Assembly: GCA_902789725.1 (NCBI GenBank)
Contig: CADAPC010000015.1
Location: 24,037-88,036 of the forward strand
DNA length: 64,000 bases
Reading direction: 5' to 3'
Source: an uncultured Bacteroidales bacterium
GTDB lineage: Bacteria > Bacteroidota > Bacteroidia > Bacteroidales > Bacteroidaceae
Each line of letters opens with the position of its first letter. The first letter of the stretch is position 1. A program made the position numbers and the translations under genes. Shown here piece after piece: positions 18,444 to 28,022 of the stretch. A model generated the notes under the pieces. That model ran no database searches, was not told the DNA's origin, and worked only from the letters and a program-made list of their open reading frames with translations.

Positions 18444-19586
18444 ATGGAATTTAAAAGAAACATTGTCATTACTGGTGGTGCTGGCTTTATTGGAAGCCAT
18501 GTGGTTCGCCTCTTTGTGAACAAGTATCCTGAGTACAAAATCATCAACCTCGACAAGTTGACCTACGCTGGCAACCTCGCCAACCTGAAGGACATCGAGG
18601 ACAAACCGAACTATAAATTCGTCAAGATGGACATCTGCGACTTTGAAGGTTTTTACCACCTGATGCAGGACGAAAAGATTGATGGCATCATCCATTTGGC
18701 TGCTGAAAGCCATGTGGATCGCTCCATCAAAGATCCGTTTACTTTTGCTCGCACCAATGTGATGGGCACTCTCTCGCTGCTGCAAGCTGCCAAGCTTTAC
18801 TGGGAAAGCCTGCCTGAGAAGTATGAGGGCAAACGGTTTTACCACATCTCCACTGACGAGGTGTATGGAGCGTTGAAACTGACTCACCCTGAGGGTGTGA
18901 TAAGTCCCTTCACCACTACGGCCTCCAGCAGCGAACATCATGCTGCTTATGGCGAGGACTTCTTCTTGGAAACCACAAAATATAATCCTCACTCTCCCTA
19001 CAGTGCCTCGAAAGCCTCGAGCGATCACTTTGTGCGAGCTTATCACGACACCTACGGCATGCCTACCATCGTGACCAATTGCTCGAACAACTACGGACCT
19101 TATCAGTTTCCAGAGAAGCTGATTCCGCTGTTCATCAACAACATTCGCCACCGTAAGCCACTCCCTGTGTATGGCAAAGGCGAGAACGTGCGCGATTGGC
19201 TCTATGTGGTGGATCATGCGCGTGCCATCGACACCATTTTTCACAACGGCAAAGTGGCTGAGACATACAACATTGGCGGTTTCAATGAGTGGAAGAACAT
19301 CGACATCATCAAGGTGGTCATCAAGACGGTAGATCGACTCTTAGGGCGTCCTGAAGGTGCTGACCTCGACCTCATCACTTACGTAACAGACCGCTTGGGA
19401 CACGATGCCCGCTATGCTATCGACTCGCGTAAGTTGCAGAAGGAACTGGGTTGGGAGCCCTCTTTGCAATTTGAGGAGGGCATTGAGAAGACGGTGAAGT
19501 GGTACTTGGAGAATGAGGCTTGGATGGATAACATCACTAGCGGAGACTACGAGAAGTACTACGACGATATGTATAAGAACAGGTGA
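18444..19586 (+). CDS. rfbB: dTDP-glucose 4,6-dehydratase
   Basis: A 380-residue extended short-chain dehydrogenase making dTDP-4-keto-6-deoxyglucose for rhamnose and other deoxysugars. NAD-binding GGAGFIGSHVVRLF, LDKLTYAGNLANL, HLAAESHVDRSI, STDEVYG and YSASKASSDH (catalytic YxxxK) are all present. The other rml genes are not adjacent. The product would feed lipopolysaccharide or capsule synthesis. Length is at the upper end of the family. Confidence 0.96.
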   Translation: MEFKRNIVITGGAGFIGSHVVRLFVNKYPEYKIINLDKLTYAGNLANLKDIEDKPNYKFVKMDICDFEGFYHLMQDEKIDGIIHLAAESHVDRSIKDPFTFARTNVMGTLSLLQAAKLYWESLPEKYEGKRFYHISTDEVYGALKLTHPEGVISPFTTTASSSEHHAAYGEDFFLETTKYNPHSPYSASKASSDHFVRAYHDTYGMPTIVTNCSNNYGPYQFPEKLIPLFINNIRHRKPLPVYGKGENVRDWLYVVDHARAIDTIFHNGKVAETYNIGGFNEWKNIDIIKVVIKTVDRLLGRPEGADLDLITYVTDRLGHDARYAIDSRKLQKELGWEPSLQFEEGIEKTVKWYLENEAWMDNITSGDYEKYYDDMYKNR

Positions 19587-19699
19587 AAGATAAGAGTAGA
19601 GAGTGAAGAGTGAAAAGTGAGTCTTCAGCTCGGCATAACCAAAGTTACTTTGTAAGTTATTAATAAAAACTTTTTTGCTCTTCAATCAGTAATGAAGAA

Positions 19700-20185
19700 A
19701 TGATGACTGCAGACGAAAGGGTGGCGCGAGGAGTAGCTTACTTCAAGCAAGGGTATAACTGTGCCCAATCCGTGGTGTTGGCTTTTGCCGACCTCTATGG
19801 GTTGGAAGAGGCTTTTGCGGCACACATCTCAGGTTCGTTTGGCGGAGGAATTGGGCGCATGCGTGAAACTTGCGGAACGGCTTGCGGCATGTTTATGCTG
19901 GCAGGCCTGGAAGTGAAGGGTGATTATCCTAACCAAGAGCTGAAAAAACAGAACTATGAGGTGGTGCAGAAGTTGGCTGCCGATTTCAAGGCAGAGACGG
20001 GTTCCCTGATTTGTAAAGAACTCCTCGGGCTTAATAAACAACGGACAGATGGAACCATTCCTGAGATAAAGATTGTAGCCACTCCTGAACCTCGTACAGA
20101 TGAGTACTACAAGAAGCGTCCCTGCATCCGCATGGTGGAGACAGCCATCCGCATTTACTGTAAGTATTTAGAAAGCATCAGCTGA
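19700..20185 (+). CDS. C_GCAxxG_C_C family protein (possible redox/metal protein)
   Basis: A 161-residue protein with the family signature: YNCAQSV, then ETCGTACGMFMLAG (CGxxxG-type), then single Cys residues in SLICKELLG and RPCIRMV. The spaced cysteines suggest metal or Fe-S binding, but the family has no established function. The second Met (19703) could be the start. It ends before a strong bidirectional terminator. Confidence 0.88.
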   Translation: MMTADERVARGVAYFKQGYNCAQSVVLAFADLYGLEEAFAAHISGSFGGGIGRMRETCGTACGMFMLAGLEVKGDYPNQELKKQNYEVVQKLAADFKAETGSLICKELLGLNKQRTDGTIPEIKIVATPEPRTDEYYKKRPCIRMVETAIRIYCKYLESIS

Positions 20186-20211
20186 AAAAATGTTATTTGT
20201 ACATATTTTAT

Positions 20212-20257
20212 AAAAAGGGAGAGAGGAAAGGTGTGTATCCTTCCTCTCTCCCTTTTT
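20212..20257. terminator. Bidirectional terminator
   Basis: A perfect 17-bp stem (20212-20228 with 20241-20257, AAAAAGGGAGAGAGGAA paired with its complement) and 12-base loop, with U runs in either direction. It separates two convergent genes. Confidence 0.9.
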
Positions 20258-20274
20258 ATGTGCTGAGGTTATCC

Positions 20275-21279
20275 TTATTTCACTTCCCAAATGTCATTGG
20301 TTTCAAGCAATTCGGCAAAGTTGTGGTACTTTTTCTGCGCTTTCACTTCTTCAATCTGTGCTGTGACACAATCGTCGTAGGTGGGAGCATCTACATCGCG
20401 AATGACACCTAATGCCACAGGGAATCCATCGCCATTGCCCATCAGGGCAAGTTTCAACTGGAGCGTGTTGTCCTCTTGGTGAGCATCATGCACCAGAATG
20501 TCCTTCTCCGTGATGCCGTTCTCGCCCAGTTTCACCACTTTCAGGCCAAAACCCTCCTGCATGAGTCCATACTCGCAGTTTTCACCAAAGATGAGGGGTT
20601 TTCCATGCTCTACGTAAATGGCGTTCTTAGCACGCCCTTCTTTCGAATAGACAGCGTCGTGTGTGCCGTTGTTGAAGATAACACAGTTTTGTAAAATCTC
20701 GCATACAGCAGCTCCCTTGTGGTGGTAAGCAGCCTTCAGAATGTCCACAGTGCCAGGAGCATCCGTAGCAACTGCACGTGCGAAGAAATGACCGCGTGCG
20801 CCAAAGCAGAGTTCGGCTGGGCGGAAGGGGTCTTCTACTGTGCCGTAGGGGCTGGACTTGGACACGAATCCACGGGGAGAAGTGGGTGAATACTGACCTT
20901 TTGTCAGACCATAGATGCGGTTGTTCAGCAAAATCATGTTGAGGTTGATGTTACGACGATTGGCGTGGATGAAATGGTTGCCGCCTATGGCAAGTCCATC
21001 GCCGTCACCGCTTACCTGCCACACCGTCAAGTTGGGATTAGCCACCTTGCATCCAGTTGCAATAGCGGCAGCGCGTCCATGAATGGTGTTCATGCCATAG
21101 GTTGCCATATAGTGTGGCAGACGGCTGGAACAACCAATACCTGAAATCACGGCTGTGTTCCATGGTTCCACACCAATCTCAGCCATTGCCTTGTGGAGCG
21201 AGGCAAGGAAGAAGTGGTCACCACATCCAGGACACCATCTTGGCTGTCCTTTTTTATAATCTTGTGCTGTATATGCCAT
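20275..21279 (-). CDS. korB: 2-oxoacid:ferredoxin oxidoreductase, beta subunit
   Basis: A 334-residue thiamine-pyrophosphate subunit. CPGCGDHFF at the N-terminus, SGIGCSSRLP, then the TPP/Mg motif GDGDGLAIGGNH with IYGLTKGQ are typical of KorB. With KorA it oxidises a 2-oxoacid (2-oxoglutarate is usual for this pair) to the acyl-CoA using ferredoxin in the cytoplasm. Start MAYTAQDYKKG at 21279 is used since the longer frame runs into korA. It lies 17 bases downstream of korA. The strong hairpin at 20212-20257 ends the operon. Confidence 0.95.
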   Translation of the reverse strand: MAYTAQDYKKGQPRWCPGCGDHFFLASLHKAMAEIGVEPWNTAVISGIGCSSRLPHYMATYGMNTIHGRAAAIATGCKVANPNLTVWQVSGDGDGLAIGGNHFIHANRRNINLNMILLNNRIYGLTKGQYSPTSPRGFVSKSSPYGTVEDPFRPAELCFGARGHFFARAVATDAPGTVDILKAAYHHKGAAVCEILQNCVIFNNGTHDAVYSKEGRAKNAIYVEHGKPLIFGENCEYGLMQEGFGLKVVKLGENGITEKDILVHDAHQEDNTLQLKLALMGNGDGFPVALGVIRDVDAPTYDDCVTAQIEEVKAQKKYHNFAELLETNDIWEVK

Positions 21280-21296
21280 AGTGTATGTCCTTTCTT

Positions 21297-23147
21297 TTAT
21301 TTGTTGATGATTGCGTTGAATGCCTCGATGAGTTCGGAAATGACAAAGGGTTGTCCTTTGACTTGGTTGAACTGGTAGGGGGTGAAGTGATCGACTTTCA
21401 TGCGGAGCCATCCGGCGAGCTGACCCATGTTTTGTTCGGCCACCACAACCTTTTTGTACTTGCTGAGCACATCGGCTGTGTTTTTGGGCAGAGGATTGAT
21501 ATACTTGAAGTGAGCTAGTGCCACCTTCTTGCCTTGGGCGCGCAGTTCGTCCATCGCAGCGTGGAGGTGTCCGAAAGTGCCACCAAAGCCTACGATGAGG
21601 AGGTCGGCATCGTCCTTGTCGCCCAGCACCTCAAGGTCGGGCACTTGAATTTTGTCAATCTTCGCCTTGCGCAGACGGGTCATGAGGTCGTGGTTTTCAG
21701 GGTCGGTAGAGATGGCTCCTGTTTTGTTGTCCTTCTCCAATCCGCCCAGAATGTGCTGGAAACCTTCGCGTCCAGGCACAGCCCAGTAGCGTACACCTGT
21801 TTCGGGGTTGCGGAGATAAGGTGCCCACTGACCCTTCAGATCTTCTGGCACGTAAGGTGGGTTGATGGCTGGATAGTCATTGAGGTTAGGAAGCTTGAAC
21901 GCAGCCGAACCGTTGGCCACGTAAGCATCTGTCATGAGGATGACAGGGGTCATGTGTTCGAGTGCCATCTTGGCAGCAGCATAGGCTGCATCGAAACAGT
22001 CGGTTGGTGAGGTGGCTGCAATGACAGGCATTGGGCTCTCGCCGTTACGTCCGAAGAGCGCTTGCAGAAGGTCTGTCTGCTCAGACTTTGTGGGAAGACC
22101 CGTAGCTGGTCCACCTCGCTGCACGTCGAGTACTACGAGTGGCAGTTCCATGATGACGGCCAGGTTCATGGCCTCGCTCTTCAAACAGATGCCTGGACCC
22201 GAAGTGGAAGTTACACCTAATGCTCCTGCAAAGGATGCGCCTACAGCTGAAGCACAGCCTGCAATCTCATCCTCACACTGCACCGTAGTGACACCCAGCG
22301 ACTTGTGTTTGGAGAGTTCGTGCAGCACATCGGTGGCAGGGGTGATGGGATAGGAGCCTAAGTAGAGCTTCAGGCCAGCTTTTTCAGCGGCAGCAATGAA
22401 GCCGTAGGCAGTGGCCTTATTGCCTGTGATGTCCATATAACGGCCTGGCACTTTGTGTTTGGTTTCGATGCGATAGACGTTAGTCACGCTGCTGTGGGTG
22501 TTGTGTCCGTAGTCGTAGCCGGCCTGAATCACCTTGATGTTGGCTTCTGCTACACCTGGCTTCTTGGCAAACTTCTCCTTGAGGAAGTTGAAGGCGATGT
22601 TGAGGTCACGGTCGAAGAGCCAGCAAACCAGACCGAGGGCGAACATGTTGCGACACTTGAGTATCGACTTCACGTCCATTCCTGAGTCGGCCAGACAATT
22701 CTTCACCATCGTAGTAATGGGGCAGGCAATCACACGGTCAGGGTCGATGCCCATCTCACCCAGATAGTCCTCAGTGGCAAATGCCGCCTTCTTCAAGTCG
22801 GTAGCCTGGAAGGAGTCTGTGTCGATGATGATGGAAGCTCCTGGCTTGGCAAACTTGTATTGTGTCTTCAGTGCTGCCGCATTCATTGCCACCAGTACGT
22901 CGCATTTGTCGCCTGGAGTATAGACCATTTCTGCGCCGATGTGCACCTGAAAGCCGCTCACACCTGTCAGCGAGCCTTGCGGGGCTCGGATGTCGGCTGG
23001 ATAGTCGGGGAAAGTACTGATACTGTTACCCACAGTGGCTGACACTGTGGAGAAGATGTTTCCGGCCAACTGCATGCCGTCGCCAGAATCACCTGAAAAG
23101 CGAACCGCCACTTCAGCGAGTTCCTTCACTTCCAATTTTTCTGCCAT
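21297..23147 (-). CDS. korA: 2-oxoacid:ferredoxin oxidoreductase, fused gamma-alpha subunit
   Basis: A 616-residue fusion. Residues 1-190 are the gamma domain (RFSGDSGDGMQLAGN, FPDYPADIRAPQGSLTG). From about 225 comes the alpha pyrimidine-binding domain (GSYPITPATDVLHEL, ATSPTDCFDAAYAA), then a transketolase-C-like domain with EQNMGQLAGWLRMK. The partner KorB is encoded 17 bases downstream. In anaerobic Bacteroidota this complex supplies succinyl-CoA or reduced ferredoxin. The 5' leader is about 125 nt and contains a GTCAGC/GCTGAC hairpin. Confidence 0.96.
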   Translation of the reverse strand: MAEKLEVKELAEVAVRFSGDSGDGMQLAGNIFSTVSATVGNSISTFPDYPADIRAPQGSLTGVSGFQVHIGAEMVYTPGDKCDVLVAMNAAALKTQYKFAKPGASIIIDTDSFQATDLKKAAFATEDYLGEMGIDPDRVIACPITTMVKNCLADSGMDVKSILKCRNMFALGLVCWLFDRDLNIAFNFLKEKFAKKPGVAEANIKVIQAGYDYGHNTHSSVTNVYRIETKHKVPGRYMDITGNKATAYGFIAAAEKAGLKLYLGSYPITPATDVLHELSKHKSLGVTTVQCEDEIAGCASAVGASFAGALGVTSTSGPGICLKSEAMNLAVIMELPLVVLDVQRGGPATGLPTKSEQTDLLQALFGRNGESPMPVIAATSPTDCFDAAYAAAKMALEHMTPVILMTDAYVANGSAAFKLPNLNDYPAINPPYVPEDLKGQWAPYLRNPETGVRYWAVPGREGFQHILGGLEKDNKTGAISTDPENHDLMTRLRKAKIDKIQVPDLEVLGDKDDADLLIVGFGGTFGHLHAAMDELRAQGKKVALAHFKYINPLPKNTADVLSKYKKVVVAEQNMGQLAGWLRMKVDHFTPYQFNQVKGQPFVISELIEAFNAIINK

Positions 23148-23240
23148 AAGCCTTTATGTTTATGTTCTCTCTTTTACTCTTAAAATATGTTCCACCAACA
23201 AGCTCAAGCCGATTGATAGAACCTATAAAAAACGCTTTTT

Positions 23241-23266
23241 GTCAGCAAACGGCCTTGTCCGCTGAC
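23241..23266 (-). other. Hairpin in the korA leader
   Basis: GTCAGC and GCTGAC flank 14 bases inside the untranslated leader of korA-korB. It might be a regulatory or mRNA-stabilising stem; it matches no riboswitch I know. Confidence 0.4.
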
Positions 23267-23278
23267 ACTTTGATTTTG

Positions 23279-23286
23279 CAAAGGTA
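23279..23286 (-). promoter_or_regulatory. korA promoter -7 box
   Basis: Minus-strand TACCTTTGCA lies about 130 bases before the korA ATG. No consensus -33 is visible. Confidence 0.65.
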
Positions 23287-23509
23287 CGTTTTCTTTTCAT
23301 TATGACCAAAAAACAGACGAACTATTTGCTATTTGCCCCCTTACATTATATTTCATCATCTTATATGTCTCTTTGTAAAATACAAGAGCATAATCCAAAT
23401 ATGCAGCGAGAATGGGTGATGGGACAATGCAAAAAAATCCAAAAACTATCACAGAAGTCCAAAAAAGAATTTTATTTTGTTTTTCTTTTTCCCTTTCACT
23501 TTATTTCCT

Positions 23510-23517
23510 TACCTTTG
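23510..23517 (+). promoter_or_regulatory. GH127 promoter -7 box
   Basis: TACCTTTGCA lies 52 bases before the ATG at 23570; a weak TTTT occupies the -33 position. Confidence 0.65.
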
Positions 23518-23569
23518 CAATCTCATCTGAAGAAAGGATTAAATAACCAACTAAAAACCTATATATTTA

Positions 23570-26056
23570 ATGAAAAGACTTCTCGTTATGACGCTGGCAG
23601 CAGTATCGGCTGTCACGCTGGTAGCCCAAGACAAGAATGGTGGCTACCCCATCACTCAAGTGCCTTTCACCAAGGTAAAGGTTGCTCAGAACACTTTCTG
23701 GGGGCAGCGCTTACAGGCCAGCCAAGATGTGACCATTCCACTCGCTTTCTCAAAGAGTGAGGAGACGGGCCGCTACACCAATTTCAGCAATGCTGCCCAG
23801 CACTTGAAAGACCCTTCGAAGGTGTTTGAAATAAAGCGGGGTACTTACTCGTTTGACGACACCGACCCCTACAAGACCATTGAAGGAGCCAGCTACCTGT
23901 TGCAGACCTATCCCAACGCAAAGTTCAAGGGAGGTCGTTTAGACAAGTATGTGGATAGCGTCATTGCTGTCATCGCTTCAGGTCAGGAACCCGACGGTTA
24001 TCTTTACACCTCGCGTACTCAGAATCCAGAACACCCCCATGAATGGGCTGGAGGCAAACGTTGGGAACGTGTGGAAGACCTCAGCCACGAGTTCTACAAC
24101 CTGGGTCACCTTTGCGAGGCTGCTGTAGCACACTATTATGCCACTGGCAAGAAGAATTTCCTTAACGTAGCCATCAAATATGCCGACTGTGTGTGCCGGG
24201 AAGTGGGAGACAAGCCAGGACAGGCAAGTGTGGTGCCTGGTCACCAAATTGCAGAAATGGGGTTGGCAAAACTCTATATTGCCACTGGCGACAAGAAATA
24301 TTTGGATCAAGCCAAGTTCTTTCTCGACAAGCGTGGCAAGAAAGACCCAGCTTGGAAGCAGACACGTAACGGACTCTACGATGCGGGCGGTTATTTCCAC
24401 TCGCTGAGCGACTATAGCCAGAGCCACCAGCCCGTGCTGGAGCAGAGCGAGGCTGTAGGACATGCAGTGCGTGCAGGTTACATGTATGCAGGTATGGCTG
24501 ATGTGGCAGCCCTCACTGGTGACAAGAGCTATATCGATGCCATTGACCGCATTTGGGAAAACATTGTCACCAAGAAGTACTACATCACTGGTGGTGTGGG
24601 TGCAACAGCCAGCGGTGAGGCATTTGGAGCCAATTACGAGCTGCCAAACATGTCGGCTTACTGCGAAACTTGTGCTGCCATTGCTCAGGTATATCTCAAC
24701 TACCGTCTCTTCCTTCTGCATGGCGAATCTAAATATTATGATGCTTTGGAGCGTTCGCTCTACAATGGTGTCATTTCAGGCATCTCCATTGATGGTGGCA
24801 AATTCTTCTATCCCAACCCGCTGCAGAGCATGGGTCAGCACCAGCGTCAGGAATGGTTTGGCTGTGCATGCTGTCCCTCCAATGCGGCTCGCTTCATTCC
24901 TTCTTTGCCGCAATATATCTATGCAGTAAAGGACAACGGACTCTACATCAACCTTTTCAATTCCAACACAGTGAACGTGAAGGTGGGAAAGACAGCTGTC
25001 ACCCTCACGCAGCAAACCAACTATCCTTGGGATGGCGATGTAGCGCTGAAGATAGACAATGGGGCAGGTAAGTATGCGCTCAACATCCGCATTCCAGGTT
25101 GGGTGAAGGGTGAAGTGGTGCCCAGCAACCTCTACACATACGCTGACGGCAAGCGCCTGGGCTACATTATCAAGGTGAACGGTCAGGAGGTGAAGAGCGA
25201 GCTTCAGCAAGGCTACTTCGTCATTGATCGCCAGTGGAAGAAAGGCGACAAGGTGGAAATCCACTTCGACATGGAGCCTCGCGTGGTGCGTGCCAACGGG
25301 CAAGTGGCAGCCGACAAGGGACGTGTGGCAGTGGAGCGCGGACCTATTGTCTATTGCGCCGAATGGCCAGACAACCAGTGCGATGTCCTCTCAGTGCTCA
25401 TCAATCAAGAACCTCAGTTCACCCTTGGCAACAAGGAAATTATGAGTACCAACGTGCAGACCCTCACTACTGATGCTCAGACGCTCAATTTCGACACGAA
25501 AGGAAAACTCCAAACGAAGGACGAGCGCCTTGTACTCATTCCATATTATGCTTGGGCTCATCGTGGAGCTGGCAAGATGACGGTTTGGATTCCACAAGAT
25601 CTCAATGCCACCACTCCTGCTCTGCCAGCCTCCATCGCATCGGAGAGTAAGATTAGTGCCAGCAAACGTGGTTTGCCAGCCCTCACTTCCATCAACGACC
25701 GCCTGGTGCCAGCCGACGGCACCGACCGCTCTGTGCCATACACCCACTGGTGGCCCGCCAAGAACTCGACTGAATGGCTTTCTTATGAGTTCAAGCAGCC
25801 CGAAACCATCAGCACTTCCACTGTTTATTGGTTCGACGATGGCCCTTGGGGCGGTTGTCGTGTGCCCGACAGCTGGAAGCTCTATTACAAGACCGATGCT
25901 GGCGAGTGGGCTGAAGTGAAGAATCCCACAGAGTATAGCACTGTTAAGGGTGCTGCCAATATTGTTAACTTCGACCCCGTTAAGACAACAGCCGTGAAGC
26001 TAGAAATAGTACAAGGCGACTACAGTGCTGGTGTGTTTGAGTGGAGCTTGAAGTAG
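23570..26056 (+). CDS. Glycoside hydrolase family 127, beta-L-arabinofuranosidase-like
   Basis: An exported 828-residue enzyme (signal peptide MKRLLVMTLAAVSAVTLVAQ). The (alpha/alpha)6 catalytic domain spans about residues 35-650 and shows the Zn-cysteine site of GH127: Glu366 and Cys368 in YCETCA, with Cys434-Cys435 in GCACCPSN. By family analogy Cys434 would be the nucleophile. Residues 700-828 form a discoidin-like beta-sandwich (WLSYEFKQPETISTSTVYWF to AVKLEIVQG), a likely carbohydrate-binding module. It would release L-arabinofuranose from plant arabinans or glycoproteins, complementing the GH43 at the left edge. It is monocistronic and ends before a 26-bp hairpin. Confidence 0.92.
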   Translation: MKRLLVMTLAAVSAVTLVAQDKNGGYPITQVPFTKVKVAQNTFWGQRLQASQDVTIPLAFSKSEETGRYTNFSNAAQHLKDPSKVFEIKRGTYSFDDTDPYKTIEGASYLLQTYPNAKFKGGRLDKYVDSVIAVIASGQEPDGYLYTSRTQNPEHPHEWAGGKRWERVEDLSHEFYNLGHLCEAAVAHYYATGKKNFLNVAIKYADCVCREVGDKPGQASVVPGHQIAEMGLAKLYIATGDKKYLDQAKFFLDKRGKKDPAWKQTRNGLYDAGGYFHSLSDYSQSHQPVLEQSEAVGHAVRAGYMYAGMADVAALTGDKSYIDAIDRIWENIVTKKYYITGGVGATASGEAFGANYELPNMSAYCETCAAIAQVYLNYRLFLLHGESKYYDALERSLYNGVISGISIDGGKFFYPNPLQSMGQHQRQEWFGCACCPSNAARFIPSLPQYIYAVKDNGLYINLFNSNTVNVKVGKTAVTLTQQTNYPWDGDVALKIDNGAGKYALNIRIPGWVKGEVVPSNLYTYADGKRLGYIIKVNGQEVKSELQQGYFVIDRQWKKGDKVEIHFDMEPRVVRANGQVAADKGRVAVERGPIVYCAEWPDNQCDVLSVLINQEPQFTLGNKEIMSTNVQTLTTDAQTLNFDTKGKLQTKDERLVLIPYYAWAHRGAGKMTVWIPQDLNATTPALPASIASESKISASKRGLPALTSINDRLVPADGTDRSVPYTHWWPAKNSTEWLSYEFKQPETISTSTVYWFDDGPWGGCRVPDSWKLYYKTDAGEWAEVKNPTEYSTVKGAANIVNFDPVKTTAVKLEIVQGDYSAGVFEWSLK

Positions 26057-26074
26057 TTTTTTGACAGAAAAGGA

Positions 26075-26136
26075 AGTAATCTCTATATTAATGCGCATTG
26101 TCCCCAAAGGCAATGCGCATTAATATAGAGATTACT
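26075..26136. repeat. Perfect 26-bp inverted repeat with 10-base loop
   Basis: The arm 26075-26100 (AGTAATCTCTATATTAATGC and six more bases) is exactly complementary to 26111-26136, with loop TCCCCAAAGG. It lies 19 bases after the GH127 stop and about 55 bases before the convergent dipeptidase stop. It could terminate both genes, but there is no U tract and the stem is unusually long. Confidence 0.9.
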
Positions 26137-26191
26137 GTGTTTATTAATTTCGGAAATCTCGGTTGGCTTTCTATTATTTTCTGCGGAAAAC

Positions 26192-28006
26192 CTACCCTTT
26201 ATACGCTTGAACCTCCCTCATCACCCGCAGAAAATTGCCGCCCCAAATCATCTGAATCTGTTCTTCGGAGTAGCGTTCGCGCAGCAAGCGGCGGGTGAAG
26301 TTAATAAGTTCGCTGGCCGATGCACAACCGCGTATGCCACCGTCGCCATCGAAGTCTGTGCCGATGCCCACATGTTCAATGCCCATCACATTGACCATGT
26401 GGTTCAGGTGTTCAATGGCATCGAGGATGGTGGCTTCTCTCACGTTTGATGCATCGGAGGCAAATGAGCGGAGCTGGTTCTGTGGGTTGAAATCGGTGGA
26501 ATCCTTCACTAAAAAACCGTGGTAGAGGGTCACTTGCGCCACACCGCCTGCATCGGCAAGTGCACGCATTTGGGCATCGGTCAAATTGCGGGGGTGGTCG
26601 CACAACGTACGTGCTGAGGAATGGCTGCACACAATGGGGGTCTTACTTAGCCGAAGAGCATCGTAGAAACTTTCTTCACTCGCATGGCTCAGATCCACCA
26701 TCATGCCAATGCGGTTCATCTCCTGGATGACCTGTGTCCCAAATTCGCTTACTCCGCCATGCTCGTGATGTCCTCGGGCAGAGTCGCAAATGTCGTTGTC
26801 GCCATTGTGGCAAAGTGTCATATACACCACTCCCCTATTGCGGAAAGCCTCCACGTTGCGAATGTCCTTGCCAATCGCATAGCCGTTTTCTATACCTAAC
26901 ATGATGGCTTTCTTGCCCTGCGATTTCAGGTGCCAGAGGTCGTCGGGTGTGTAGGCAATATCAACGGCTGTGCAGTTCTTAGCTACCATTTCTTCTATTT
27001 GAGTAAGAATCTGATTCGCTTTCGCAGTAGCATTTTCCAAAGAGGCCTCATCGCGTTCTTGCTGTTCCAGATAGGCCACCATGATGGTGGAATCGAGGTG
27101 TCCCTCAGTCATTTTATGGAGGTCCACCAGTATTTTAGGGTCGCGTGAAGCGAAGTTGATGCTTTGGTTGAAGAACATGGGTGTGTCGCAGTGGCTGTCG
27201 AGGGTAAGCATCTTGTTGTGCAGCCTCTTTGCTGTTCTGAACTCAGTGCTTTCCTTTACCATCCACTCAAAAATAGGAAGCATTTCCTTGCTGTTGCGTA
27301 AGATATACGTCTCTGGGTGCCATTGCACGGCAAGGATGGACTTGAACTCGCTGCTTTCCACAGCTTCAATTACTCCATCGGTGCTGGTGGCACTGACTGT
27401 CAACCCGGGTGCCAGTTCTTTGCAGGCTTGATGATGGAAAGAATTGACAGCCAATTCTGCCTCTTCGAAAAGCGAGGCAAGGATGGTGCCCTTCGTCAGG
27501 TTCACTGTGTGGGAAGGGTATCGTCTGTCTTCATCTTGCGAATGCTTGATGCGCACCCCTTCCATCTGCGTGTGGATGTCCTGATAGTTCGTTCCTCCCA
27601 GAGCAGCGTTGATGACTTGAATGCCTTTGCAGATGCCCAACATCGGAATCTGGCGGTCATAGGCCAAACGGGCCAGCAGCAATTCTTGCCTGTCGCGCAC
27701 AGAAGTAATGCTGTGCAATTCCTTTATGGGTTCTTCTCCCAGTAACAATGGGTTGATGTCGCCACCGCCGCTGAAGAGGATGCCGTCAAGACGGTCGAGT
27801 AATGCCTCAAGACGGTCGGTCTCGAAAAAAGGAGGGATGATGAAAGGGATTCCCCCAGCTTTGAGCACTGACTGGTAGTAGCCTTCAGCCAGTGTGCAGG
27901 TTTCCTTGTCGAAATTGCCTGTGATGCCTATGACTGGCTGTGTGTGGTGGGTGCTAAAGCTGTTGTTGATGCGCTCATAGTCGTTTAGCCACTTATAGTT
28001 TTCCAT
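26192..28006 (-). CDS. Fusion of class I glutamine-amidotransferase-like hydrolase (PuuD/C26) and membrane dipeptidase (M19)
   Basis: A 604-residue two-domain protein. Residues 24-255 resemble gamma-glutamyl-GABA hydrolase: ILFSGGGDINP, nucleophile Cys126 in LGICKGIQ, and His230/Glu232 in VQWHPE. Residues 265-604 are a renal-dipeptidase-type zinc peptidase: TLDSHCDTP (His272, Asp274), MMVDLSHASEESF and GIGTDFDGDGG. One domain would cut gamma-glutamyl bonds and the other dipeptides, suggesting stepwise degradation of a gamma-glutamyl peptide such as glutathione or a muropeptide. That pathway is inference. No signal peptide is visible, so it is probably cytoplasmic. It is last in its transcript, separated from deaD by a terminator. 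Confidence 0.9.
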   Translation of the reverse strand: MENYKWLNDYERINNSFSTHHTQPVIGITGNFDKETCTLAEGYYQSVLKAGGIPFIIPPFFETDRLEALLDRLDGILFSGGGDINPLLLGEEPIKELHSITSVRDRQELLLARLAYDRQIPMLGICKGIQVINAALGGTNYQDIHTQMEGVRIKHSQDEDRRYPSHTVNLTKGTILASLFEEAELAVNSFHHQACKELAPGLTVSATSTDGVIEAVESSEFKSILAVQWHPETYILRNSKEMLPIFEWMVKESTEFRTAKRLHNKMLTLDSHCDTPMFFNQSINFASRDPKILVDLHKMTEGHLDSTIMVAYLEQQERDEASLENATAKANQILTQIEEMVAKNCTAVDIAYTPDDLWHLKSQGKKAIMLGIENGYAIGKDIRNVEAFRNRGVVYMTLCHNGDNDICDSARGHHEHGGVSEFGTQVIQEMNRIGMMVDLSHASEESFYDALRLSKTPIVCSHSSARTLCDHPRNLTDAQMRALADAGGVAQVTLYHGFLVKDSTDFNPQNQLRSFASDASNVREATILDAIEHLNHMVNVMGIEHVGIGTDFDGDGGIRGCASASELINFTRRLLRERYSEEQIQMIWGGNFLRVMREVQAYKG

Positions 28007-28022
28007 GTGTAAAATGAATAAA

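Noticed and set aside
18312..19244. Long minus-strand frame (310 codons) opposite rfbB
   Set aside because: It is the antisense shadow of a gene with all dehydratase motifs; its translation resembles no family.
1..26056. A polysaccharide utilisation locus
   Set aside because: The GH43, GH3, CE8 and GH127 genes are separated by housekeeping genes, each with its own promoter or operon, and there is no intact SusC/SusD pair or sensor nearby.
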